A stretch of 64,000 nt of DNA from Pythium myriotylum (taxonomy: Eukaryota; Oomycota; Peronosporomycetes; Pythiales; Pythiaceae), in contig JALJCQ010000007.1 of NCBI GenBank assembly GCA_023091665.1, forward strand, positions 1,178,001-1,242,000, written 5' to 3'. Position 1 is the stretch's first letter. Every line of letters begins with the position of its first letter. The notes under the pieces are model-generated. The model did not search any database. It was given only the letters and a program-made list of their open reading frames with translations, and had not been told where the DNA came from. Both the position numbers and the translations under genes were made by a program. Shown here piece after piece: positions 40,157 through 49,721 of the stretch.

Positions 40157-40433
40157 CTTCCTCCGACATGATATGTGGCAGTTGAAATGCAGAACAGAAG
40201 GGATGCCGTGTCCCTGCCTGGGACCGGTTGCACTTCCCGTTTATCCAGCACAGATTCCTTGTCTCGGTTTGAACAGCGGTGCATTCTCTCCACGCGTGCT
40301 TGTTAGTGTCGGTGAGCCTGTCCACGTATGACATCACTACGAATTGCAAGAATAATCCTGAATTTCAACAAATGTGAATACAAACAAATGTTCCGCCTAC
40401 TTATGCCTCACTCTTCCCGCTGTCGTCGCCACT

Positions 40434-41153
40434 TTACGGGGCATCGCCCGGCAAAGGAATGTCTTCGATCTCGAGCGGTACGGGTAGCTGCTTGGCTGCA
40501 AAGTCGTCGTAGCAGTGGACCACCTGATCCCAGTTGACGCAGTTCCAGAAGCCGCGAATGTACTCAGGACGGCGATTCTGGTACTTGAGAAAATAGGCGT
40601 GCTCCCACACGTCGAGCCCGAGAATCGGAATCATGGGCTCGTCGGCGTGCGGCATGAGCGGGTTGTCTTGGTTCGGTGTCGACGTGATCCCGAGCTTGCC
40701 GTCCACATGCACACCGAGCCAAGCCCAACCCGAACCGAACCGAGTCGCTGCCGCCGCGTTGAACTGGTCCTTCATCTCGTCGAGAGAACCGAAGTCCTCT
40801 TCAATACGTCTCTTCAAGTTGCCATAAGGCTCCGTACTGGCGGTGCCTGGTGTCGCCAGCCACGTCCAGAATAGCGAGTGGTTGTAGTGACCGCCGCCAT
40901 TGTTGCGGATACCCTCTGCCTTGGCGTTGCGCATGACTTCGACGATGTCTTTGCCCATGAGTTCGCCATCCTGCTCGGTCTGAATGAATTCGTTGAGCTT
41001 GTTGACGTAGACTTGGTGGTGCTGCGTGTGGTGGAGCGTCATCGTGAGCTTGTCGATGAACGGCTCCAGCGCGTTGTACATGTACGGCAGGTTCGGGAAC
41101 ACGAAGGCGCCCTTCTGGTTCATGCTGCCGGTGCTTCGCGTGGCCGACGCCAT
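40434..41153 (-). CDS. Fe/Mn-family superoxide dismutase, second tandem copy
   Basis: 239 residues. The same ligand set is present: His in TLHHTQHHQVYV, GGHYNHSLFWTW, TSTPNQDNPLMP (Mn-type Gln) and ILGLDVWEHAYFLKY. The N-terminus (MASATRSTGSMNQKGAFVFP) is short and lacks a clear presequence, and the C-terminus has a 15-residue extension (EIEDIPLPGDAP). Together with its neighbour this suggests duplication followed by change of compartment or regulation; a cytosolic location is inferred. Confidence 0.93.
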   Translation of the reverse strand: MASATRSTGSMNQKGAFVFPNLPYMYNALEPFIDKLTMTLHHTQHHQVYVNKLNEFIQTEQDGELMGKDIVEVMRNAKAEGIRNNGGGHYNHSLFWTWLATPGTASTEPYGNLKRRIEEDFGSLDEMKDQFNAAAATRFGSGWAWLGVHVDGKLGITSTPNQDNPLMPHADEPMIPILGLDVWEHAYFLKYQNRRPEYIRGFWNCVNWDQVVHCYDDFAAKQLPVPLEIEDIPLPGDAP

Positions 41154-41412
41154 GGTCGCTTGGGTTGGAAGGCGACTTGGAGTGTGGGGGCGTCACTGAG
41201 GCTTGGAAGCCGCTTCGCACGGTCGCACACTGTCGAAGAAGCCAACTGTCGCTCCGTGGTCGTTGTCATCGCGCCGTTGGGGTTTTGAGCTCCTCGTCCA
41301 CCATGCCTTCTCATCAGCTTCAACGTCACGGACCATACCAGTATAAACCGGTTTCACATCCCGATATCTGGAGGGAAAGCTAACCCAGCCTCTCGGGAGC
41401 AGCAGCAACCGA

Positions 41413-41637
41413 ATGGACACGGCCGCCGAGATCCAGCGCCTGGAGAGCAACCACGCGGAGCTCTTGCTCCACCAGGAGACGCTCGCCGCACAGCTCAAGA
41501 CCAAGCGCGAGCAGCTCAAGCAGATCCGCGCGGCGCTGGACGACTGTCGAGACGTGCTGCGACAGCACGAGCAGGAGAAGGAACGGAAGCGGGCGGTCCA
41601 TGAGGAGGACGAGGACGTGGTGATGCAAGAGGCATGA
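41413..41637 (+). CDS. Small coiled-coil protein
   Basis: 74 residues, almost all a coiled coil (EIQRLESNHAELLLHQETLA, LKTKREQLKQIRAALDDCRD) with an acidic tail (EEDEDVVMQEA). The pattern recalls the C-terminus of THOC7 of the mRNA-export THO complex, but it is too short to decide and could be the last exon of a longer gene. It is divergent from the second SOD gene. Confidence 0.45.
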   Translation: MDTAAEIQRLESNHAELLLHQETLAAQLKTKREQLKQIRAALDDCRDVLRQHEQEKERKRAVHEEDEDVVMQEA

Positions 41638-41829
41638 GCAAGGCGTTTTCTGTATCGCTGTGGAGAGTCCACTCTCTCGCAATAATTATTAATCGGTATG
41701 CAGGAGTTGTTCTTTCGTCTGTCTTCCTCAAAAACGGGCTTCTCTCGAGGTAGCACCCGACCAAAATCTGGGACCGAATCAGCAACCAAAACTGCTGTCG
41801 GGCGCTCCCCTCTCATTCGCGACTGCCAA

Positions 41830-43504
41830 CTACTGCGTCGCCATGGCCGTGCCGCTGGAGACATCGGAAGACATCGGGGTGTACGAGGCGCTCGCAACAG
41901 GCGCCATGTGCTAAAGTGAGGAACAAAACGGGGATGAGACTCGCGTTTGACTAACCATGCCGAAAATAATGAATCTCTTACCTGGTACGCACGCTGAGAA
42001 GCGTAGCGACGGTTCAAATTCTCAACATCGTCTGGTCGCGTGAAGTCCCGCTGCTCATGATAGTGACGACGACCTCCGTGGTGGCCGTGATGAGAATGCC
42101 CATATCCGTAATACCCCTGCTGTGCACCGCCGTAAGCCTGCTGTGTCTGCCCTTGCTGCGCATGTTGACCTGCGGCTGCCTGCTCATAACCGGTATACGC
42201 GCCATATCCAGCATAACCCGCTTGCTGGTACTGGGGATAGTAGCTGCCGTTGTATGCTCCGTAGTAAGCCTGGTATGCCTGTTGAGGGTACTGAGCGGGG
42301 TACTGTGGCTGGTAGTAACTTCCTGCAACACTCGTAGTAGCCGCAGCTCGCACCGCAGCAGAGCGACCCCATGCACAACGGATCTTCGCACTACCAATCT
42401 GAGCACCATTCATTTGGTTGATAGCCATCTCAGCAGCCTCCTTCACAACGAAGTGGACAAATCCGCACCCGCGTCCGGGTGGGATTTTCACTGACATGAT
42501 CTTCACAATAAGATCTCATCAGTACCGAGTAAGGAGGGTATCCAAGAAGATGTGTTCATACCTCTCCGAACGGCGCAAATCGTGCGCGGAGTTCTTCCTC
42601 CGTGGCATTAGGATCGAGACCACCGACGAACACTGTCGTATTCGACGCTTCTCCTTGGTCCATGCCCACAGGACCCACGGTGACCATTCCTCCCATTACA
42701 GGGAAGTCTCGACGGGTCGTGTTTCGGTCCGTCGCAACACTGACTCGCATGGGACGAGAGGAGCAATACACGCCGTTCATAGTTTGCAGAGCTTGGTCTG
42801 CTTCTTCCTTGACACCGAAGCGCACAAACCCAAAACCCTTGGACATGCGGGTTAACGGATCCGTTACGACCTGCGACGCAACCGATCACTCGTCAGAACA
42901 AGACCTGCTAAAAACAAGATCACAAACATAGCTCGTCGCACCTTTGCATTGCGCACGCTCGCAAACCGTGTCGCGAAGGTGTTCATAAGGACCTCGTCCG
43001 TAACATCCGGCGCGAGGTCTCCCACGAAGATGGAATGGTCCTCGGAAGATTCAATGCGGCGGCCACCGGCTCCCCAGTTCATACGAAAGCGGTTCACGGT
43101 GCCGGCTACAAGATCCAATAACGCAGTGGTTAGAGGCGAGTTCTTGCCAGGGTCAATCCGAAAGCAACCGTCTTCCACATACGGACGATCTGCCCGTTGA
43201 AGTTCTCCAGCACATACTGTGCCCCTTGCACCGACTGGAACTCGAGGAAGCCGTATCCGGACGGGTACCCCGTGACTTTGTCGCGGATGAGCTTGATCAC
43301 GGGCTGCTCGCCTGTTCCGGTGCAGAAGAAGAGATCCGTTTAGTCGTGCGGCAACTTGGCGCGTCAACCAACCGGCTCTCGGCGCTCGGCGGAGCGCCGC
43401 GGCCGCGCGAACGCACCGCAGCCGGCGAAGAGCGACCCGATGAAGGCTTCGTCCCAGTGCGGCTGGATGTCGCCCATCCAGAGCGTCTTGCACTCGCCCT
43501 CCAT
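41830..43504 (-). CDS. Three-RRM RNA-binding protein, TIA1/PUB1/NAM8-like
   Basis: Six exons: 43504-43417, 43311-43183, 43105-42942, 42870-42562, 42500-41982 and 41910-41830, all GT-AG and in frame, giving 429 residues. RRM1 starts KTLWMGDIQPHWDEAFI with RNP1 GYGFLEF. RRM2 has HSIFVGDLAPDVTDEVL and KGFGFVRF. RRM3 has TTVFVGGLDPNATEEEL and GCGFVHF. A Gln/Tyr/Gly-rich tail follows (residues about 300-400), typical of stress-granule proteins. The order matches yeast Nam8/Pub1 and human TIA1, which act in splicing of weak 5' splice sites and in mRNA storage. The conserved MNWG after RRM1 is present (FRMNWGAGGRR). Confidence 0.92.
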
Positions 43505-43779
43505 GTTCCCTCGCGTGCTTGTTGGGCTCCCCCTTTTTCCGCGTTTCGGTTCCAATGGGTGTCTCAGGATACTGTTTCATTACCGGAGCAGCCACCGGTT
43601 CTATCGAACCCACTCATTTCTCCAGTTCAACTTCCACATCTCATCCTGGAAGTTCCAGGGGACCACTTGACAACAGAGCGGCATTTCTCCAGTGTCAGTG
43701 GCACGAGGGGACACTATTCTCCAGGCTCCATCACGAAACGTGAAACGACACGGCCGTCCTCGGTCCCGAGACCAGAGAG

Positions 43780-46456
43780 ATGCTCGCGTCTCCGTCCAAC
43801 AACCGCCTTGATCTCGGCTCGGGGCATTTCACGGTCTCCAGTGGCCGTCGGTCCTCTCTCGGAGTCCCGCTCTCGTCGCTGATCTTCCCGCGATCGGCAT
43901 CGGATCGCCATGAGTCGCACAAACTCCAAAAGCAAATGGAAGAGAAGTACGGCTTCCATTACTTCACCAACGCCTTCTGTCTAGCGCCAGCGCTAGAGCT
44001 AGACTACCAAGCCTACTACACGGAAACCGCTCTGAATCCTGCCTGCTACGCAAGTCTGGTCTCGTGGCTTGTCTGGATCTTCCTATCAGTGCAGGATGCA
44101 TATTCCCTCTTCTCGGACGACGCTGAAGAACGGATCATTGCTCGGGTCAAGATGGCCATCTCAGGGTTGGTGTTTGTGCCGGTACCAGTCTTGGTGCTAT
44201 GCAGCCGTTCCGAGCGGTTTCGGGGCTATGAGCAAGCATTCCTATGCTCGATCGTCATGTGTTTCGCATCGGCGTTAATTCTAGGTGGGGCGATCTCAAG
44301 TGTCAAGGACTATCGCAAGTTCCTCATGCGAGACTTTGACAGTCTACTCAACGAGATTGAATCAGAGTATGGCGGAACGGATCTCAACAGCTCACATGTC
44401 ATCATCCTTAGCAACAGCACTGATTGGTGGGACTTCGAGGACTTCGAAGGGACTGGAAGAGCTGTGCTGATTCGCTACCTCGAGACGGTTATGTTACCTA
44501 TCGCCCACCTTAATATGAGTCTCCTCCGTCCACTTGTCGTGCTCGTGATCGCACCGATGTTTAAGCTTGACCCTTTCCATTACATTGTATCGGCGTTTTC
44601 GGTGAACGTCGGCTACACCTACTTGGTCTCACTCATGTACCCTCAAACCCGATCAGTTTTCTTCATTCTCAACAAGTTTTTCCTCATTTTTTGCCTTGTG
44701 GGTATAACTGTTGTCACCGTCTTTCGCGTGCGACAAACAGACCGGTTCTTACGATTGAATTTTCTTCATGCAAAGACAGTCGAAGACCGAGCGCGTGCAT
44801 CTCAGATGCAGCGTGAGATCATAATCAACGAGAACAAATCGCTCAAAAAAATGCTCGAAGAGCGATCTCAATCCGCGGCAGGACCACTTGACTTTGATTC
44901 ACCCATGACTAAAGTATTAACAGACCTCAAAAATCTTCAGAGTAGTGCGTCTTTGTCTCCTGAGCTTCGCGAGAACCTCGATGGAATCGTCATGCTCCTT
45001 TCGAAGAAGGGCCAAAATCTCTTTGCTCCTGATATCCACGAGCAGCTGAAGCAGAAGAAAGAAGGTGATCTGGACGGTGACACGAAGAGCTGGGCAGCAA
45101 CGGTGCTCGCAAACAAATCATACACACGAAATCGCCGCGCATCAGCACCGTTTGTAAATCCGAACGGCGGAGGAGTTCTACCTTCGTCTCCTTCGACTGC
45201 TGCTCAAATGGGAACCCCTCATCGCTATGTTGAAGCTAGATTACATCCAGACGTGTCGTTGCCTTCCGAGGATGGGCTTAACGCCGTCGCTGCGATGATG
45301 GATCGCGACGGGTGGAGTGTTGACACTTACGCGTATGCCAGATTCTGTTCTTGTGAGATCTTCATTTACGCTGACATTCTTCTTTGTGCAGAGTCGCTGA
45401 AATTTCGAACAACAAACCCATCACGTTCATCACATACATCGTCTTTGAGCAGCATAATCTGTTTGAATTGTGCTCCTTAGAAAAGAACCTACTGGCCAAT
45501 TTCTTAACCTTTCTCGACATTGGCTACCATCGAAATCCCTACGTAAGCCTAACGTGGCTGCTTCTGGAAATGAGCTTGACTTATCGTGTCTTTATGGACC
45601 ATAGCATAACAATTGTCACGCTGCTGACGTCGTGAGCTCAGTCGAGTACCTCATCTCTGTCTTGGATAACGGGTACATCCAGGATTTGCTGACGTATCAA
45701 GAGATTTTTGCTGCAACGATTGCAGCCGCGATTCATGACTTCAGACACCCAGGGAAAACGAATAATTTCATGATCAAGAGTGGGAGCGACCTCGCTATTG
45801 AGTATAGTGACTCGTCTGTGCTTGAGCGCATGCACTTGGCCGAAGCATTCTTCATGGCAAAAGATCCGATGTTCAACATCTTCAGCGGCATGGCCCCATC
45901 CCAAATCTCAGATGTTCGCAAAGCAATTGTTGAGATGGTCTTGTCCACGGACTTGAGTGTACATCTTCAACTCGTTGGCAGCGTGAAGACGGCGCTCATC
46001 TCCCAAGAGACGTCAGATGTGATCCACTCGCCAATGATGGTTATGAAAATTGTGATCAAATGTGCGGATTTAGGTCACTCATCAAAGGCCACGAAGCTTC
46101 ACGCACGATGGTCAGACCTCATTATTGAAGAGTTCTTCCTACAGGGTGACGAGGAGCAAATGCTTGGTATGGATATCTCTCCGTTCATGAATCGCAACAA
46201 CGAGAACAGTGCCAAGAACCAAGTGGGATTCTTCGAGTTTATCATCCTTCCTTTCTTTGAGGTCGTAGCTGAAGTCATCTTCCGCGCCGAGTTCAAGCAG
46301 ATTTTGGATCAGGCGCATCAAAACTACAAGCAGTGGAAGAAGGCCGAGGCCATGCAGCTCAACTCCATCAAGGACATTCTCGACCAGATATTTGACGTCG
46401 AAGGGAATGGAGGTACCACGACTTTAAGCAGGAATACCCCGGCTCACCATCACTAG
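43780..46456 (+). CDS. Membrane-anchored class I cyclic-nucleotide phosphodiesterase
   Basis: Exons 43780-45332, 45392-45542 and 45605-46456 give 851 residues. The enzyme hydrolyses cAMP and/or cGMP. The N-terminal half has about six membrane segments (for example SLVSWLVWIFLSVQDAYSLF, AISGLVFVPVPVLVLC and FFLIFCLVGITVVTVF), then a coiled coil (QREIIINENKSLKKMLEERS). The catalytic domain begins with FITYIVFEQHNLFELC and shows HNNCHAADV (across the second intron), the HD-metal motif IHDFRHPGKTN and KCADLGHSSK. Substrate choice cannot be read from these motifs. The frame needs both introns; the last exon opens at the GT-AG site before CATAACAATTGT. The stop TAG shares CTAG with the convergent neighbour. 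Confidence 0.92.
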
Positions 46457-47043
46457 ACCTTGGGCGCTATGTGGCTTGCGGAACTAGACCGCCCGAGCCA
46501 GAACTTCACTCGCACGTTGCCGCCATGGCTCTCGAAGAGAGCGAAAAGAATGTAGATGCATGAGGCCATGTGCCCAATGCATAGCACAGCGAGCACGGCA
46601 CACCAGTGTAGGTTTCTCGTTAACCAATGCGGTACTTCATTCCGTCTTCGTCTTGCGTGTTTTGCTCTCTGCGTCGCCATTGTCTTCTCGCGTGAGTAGA
46701 TCCAGGAACACACGAAGAGCTGTCCGATAATGTTGTTGAGCACAGTCGCAGGAGCCGCCACGACGCTTCCGTAGCGCCACTGGTGCACAATGACTGAGCC
46801 CAAGCTAAACGGATCCGTCTGTCTCGGCTCGACGCCACCGGGAGACGGGAAGAGCTGGTTGAGCAAAGCCGCGAGGTCGAGCAGGAGCAACGCGATCAGC
46901 CCCAGCGACGCGCCGAGCCACGCGAGCTTCACTGCCGTCGACGTCGACAGCGCGCCGTCGTGGCCACGCGACGCTGGCGCATCCACGAGCCCAGCGGACG
47001 CGTCGTCGCTGTCGTCGTCGCTGCTCACCGCGCGGATGATCAT
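46453..47043 (-). CDS. Multi-pass membrane protein, possibly DUF1475-like
   Basis: 196 residues. The N-terminus is acidic (SSDDDSDDASAG). Hydrophobic segments follow: LAWLGASLGLIALLLLDLAA, PATVLNNIIGQLFVCSWIY and HWCAVLAVLCIGHMASCIYI. The last two resemble the end of the DUF1475 family (W-I-x-x-R-E then a G-x-x-A-x-C-x-Y-I helix), a weak match made by eye. The stop overlaps the PDE stop in one CTAG (46453-46456). It is divergent from the FkbH-like gene, 75 bp away. Function is unknown. Confidence 0.65.
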   Translation of the reverse strand: MIIRAVSSDDDSDDASAGLVDAPASRGHDGALSTSTAVKLAWLGASLGLIALLLLDLAALLNQLFPSPGGVEPRQTDPFSLGSVIVHQWRYGSVVAAPATVLNNIIGQLFVCSWIYSREKTMATQRAKHARRRRNEVPHWLTRNLHWCAVLAVLCIGHMASCIYILFALFESHGGNVRVKFWLGRSSSASHIAPKV

Positions 47044-47118
47044 GGCGCTCTTCGGGAGCCAAGATCAGATCCACGGTCCTAGGCCAAGCTAATCCTCTGC
47101 TACAACACGAATCCACCA

Positions 47119-49659
47119 ATGGCGATGACGTCCACTCACGCACTGGTGGGCGCGACGTTCGCGTGCGACGAGGCACTCGCGCGCCCTCTCGAGGCGCTGA
47201 CGCAGCAGGCACGGGCGGCGTGGCTGGCGGCGAGGGACGAGCGCTGACGCGTCGTGTGGATGAACTAGGCGGCGAAGGAGCGAGGGCCGATCACGATCGA
47301 CTGGCTCGGCTACGGCGACGTTGCTGACCTCTCGACGCTGCGAGGACTCTTGCAACGCACTCGCGTAGATATCGTCGTTCTCTTGGTCCGGCTGAGCGAC
47401 CTTCGCGCCGCGCACCCGGAACTGAGCGTGGAAGGAGCTGCGCATCAGGATGGCGAGGAGAACCTGTTGGCGCAGCTACGCGAATACGACCATCTCACCG
47501 ACTCGTCGTTGCCTCATCTTGTCGTGCAATTCTGTCCGTCTCCTCCTATTGATGGGGAGGCAAGCCTTGTCGCAGAGGAAGAAGCTCTCGGCGCCGAGAT
47601 CCGGGCGCTCAACCGCGTCTCGTGCGTACCTTCCTCCGATTTGCTCCACTTCTTTGGAGAAGGTTCCTGGTACGATGGCGTCGCAGACAAGCGCGCCCAC
47701 GCACCATTCACACAAGCTATGCTCGACGTGATCGCACTCAGCTGCACGCGTCAGATTTCCCGTCTTTTCGTGTCGGCGCCCAAGAAAGTCATCGTGCTAG
47801 ACTGTGATAACACGCTGTGGGGTGGGTCTGTTGCAGATCTAGGGCCTAACGGCGTTGAACTTAGCGAGCGATTCCTCTCGCTGCAGCGGTTCGTGCTTGA
47901 TCAGCAGCAGCGCGGCATGATTCTCTGTCTCTGCAGCAAAAACATTCCCGCAGACGTGGAGGCCGTGTTCACTCAACGCTCCTCAGAAATGGTCCTGCGA
48001 AAGAGCGATCATGTTGTGCTCAGCAAGGTGAACTGGAGACCCAAGCCCCAAAACATCCAAGAACTTGCACAAGAATTGTCGCTTGGGCTTGGAGCGTTCA
48101 TCTTTATCGATGACAATGCGATTGAATGCCATGAAGTGCATCGAGCCCTACCCGAGGTCAACGTCATTCAGCTCCCAGAAGACTTCGACAGCCATTTCCT
48201 CAAGTGGCAGTGGGTATTCGATCACCGATTAGGGAGTAAAACGACTGGAGAGGATGGTGAGCGAACCAGATTGTACCAGCAGAACGCGATGCGGATGGAG
48301 CAGCAGCGTGCTGCGCCAACCCAGGCAGCATTTCTAAGCTCCCTTGGAATACGTATCCAGTGTGAGCGTGTTCAAGATGCTTCAACTTCATCATTCGACC
48401 GCATCCTTCAGCTGCACCAGCGGACGAATACTTTCAACGTTGCGACTACGTTCTCCCGATCAGTCACGAGGGAGAGTTTGAGCAAGTACGTCGAGACTAA
48501 TTTTGCGCTTGCGTCCACCGTGACCGACCGGTATGGCCACTACGGATTGGTCTGTGTCTCCTTGTTTCGCATTATGGGTGGGTATATGATCGTGGACAGC
48601 TTTCTGATGAGTTGTCGATCGCTCAATCGTGGAGTTGAGCACGCAATGGTGAAGCGAATCGCTGAGATTGCGAGTGATAAGGGACTGAGTTGTATCTACG
48701 TGAGTTGGGAACCGACAGTGCGCAATGAGCCTGCGAGAGCCTTCTTTGCGGCGTTATCAACGAGTGAGTTCGTAGTCTCAGTTGATGGCACTGACTCGGT
48801 AGTTGCACGTGAAGAGAAACTCAACACAAGTGCAAGCACGAGGGGATTCTGGAAGATTAAAACTTCCGAGGCTCTAGACATATCATTTCTCATGGAGCAC
48901 ACGGAAACCACGCAAGTTCCTTACTCAAGCGCATGGCCGAGCCGTTTTGTTGCTTTCCTTGCTGGGCTTTTAGCGAAGGTTATCAAGGTATTCATCTCTT
49001 GGCCGCGCATTTTTCGACTTCTGTCGTGGTTCTATTGTCGCCGCAACACTCTTAATTGTGAGCGCGACCAAAAGCTGCCTGGTGTGAACGTTTACCATCG
49101 AATCTCGTTGGCGAAACTTCTTGCCAGCTGTCTCCCAGGTCGACCGGATCACATCGAAACCACCGAAAGAGACCTTGGCGAAGAACACGAATCGGACGAG
49201 GCTTTTCGCTTACGTGCCCGACATCAAACGAAGGTGCAACTACTGGACCATGTTTCTGCTGATGTCCCTCGTGTCGTGTGGGCTCCGCATCGCGACGATG
49301 ACATTCGATTGGACATGTCCGAAGTCACCATTGATCCTTCGCAATCTTCAGTAGAGTTGCAGCAATTCAATCGACCATGCGCGACGCCATCATGTTTAAA
49401 AACCGTATTTTGGGAGAGTAACTGCACTTTCCAGCGATGCCGTACATGCTGTTACCGCATGCAACGCTTGCTGGCACGAGCAACGAGCGAGGACGTGAAC
49501 CCAAGAGCTCGAGCGTACTCGACACAATCACTGGCCGAAGACTTCAACTTCCACATTGAAGGGACTCCGAGAAGTGGAAATTGGTGCAGCGCCCACACGA
49601 ACGACAAAAAGCGGCGTGGAACAGACCCGAACGCGGCAGCGATCAGTTCGTCCCAGTAA
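47119..49659 (+). CDS. FkbH-like HAD-family protein with acetyltransferase-like domain
   Basis: The main frame runs from about 47272 to the stop at 49659. The start is probably ATG 47119 (MAMTSTHALVGATFACDEAL), joined through a short intron that ends in GATGAACTAG; the donor is unclear (no good GT in phase, possibly GC), so the junction is unresolved. The HAD motif is VIVLDCDNTLWGGSVADLG (DxDxT), followed by LCSKN and WRPKPQNIQELAQEL with FIFIDDNAIE. Then comes a GNAT-like part with FLMSCRSLNRGVEHAMV and RNEPARAFF. In bacteria FkbH loads glyceryl units on carrier proteins for polyketides. Here a C-terminal extension adds a hydrophobic segment (FLAGLLAKVIKVFISWP) and a Cys-rich patch (CATPSCLKTVFWESNC, CRTCC). 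Confidence 0.82.
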
Positions 49660-49721
49660 ATCTATATTCAGCTAATTGAAGCCGCACAGCTTCCCACGTT
49701 TATACGTTAATCTCGATTTCC

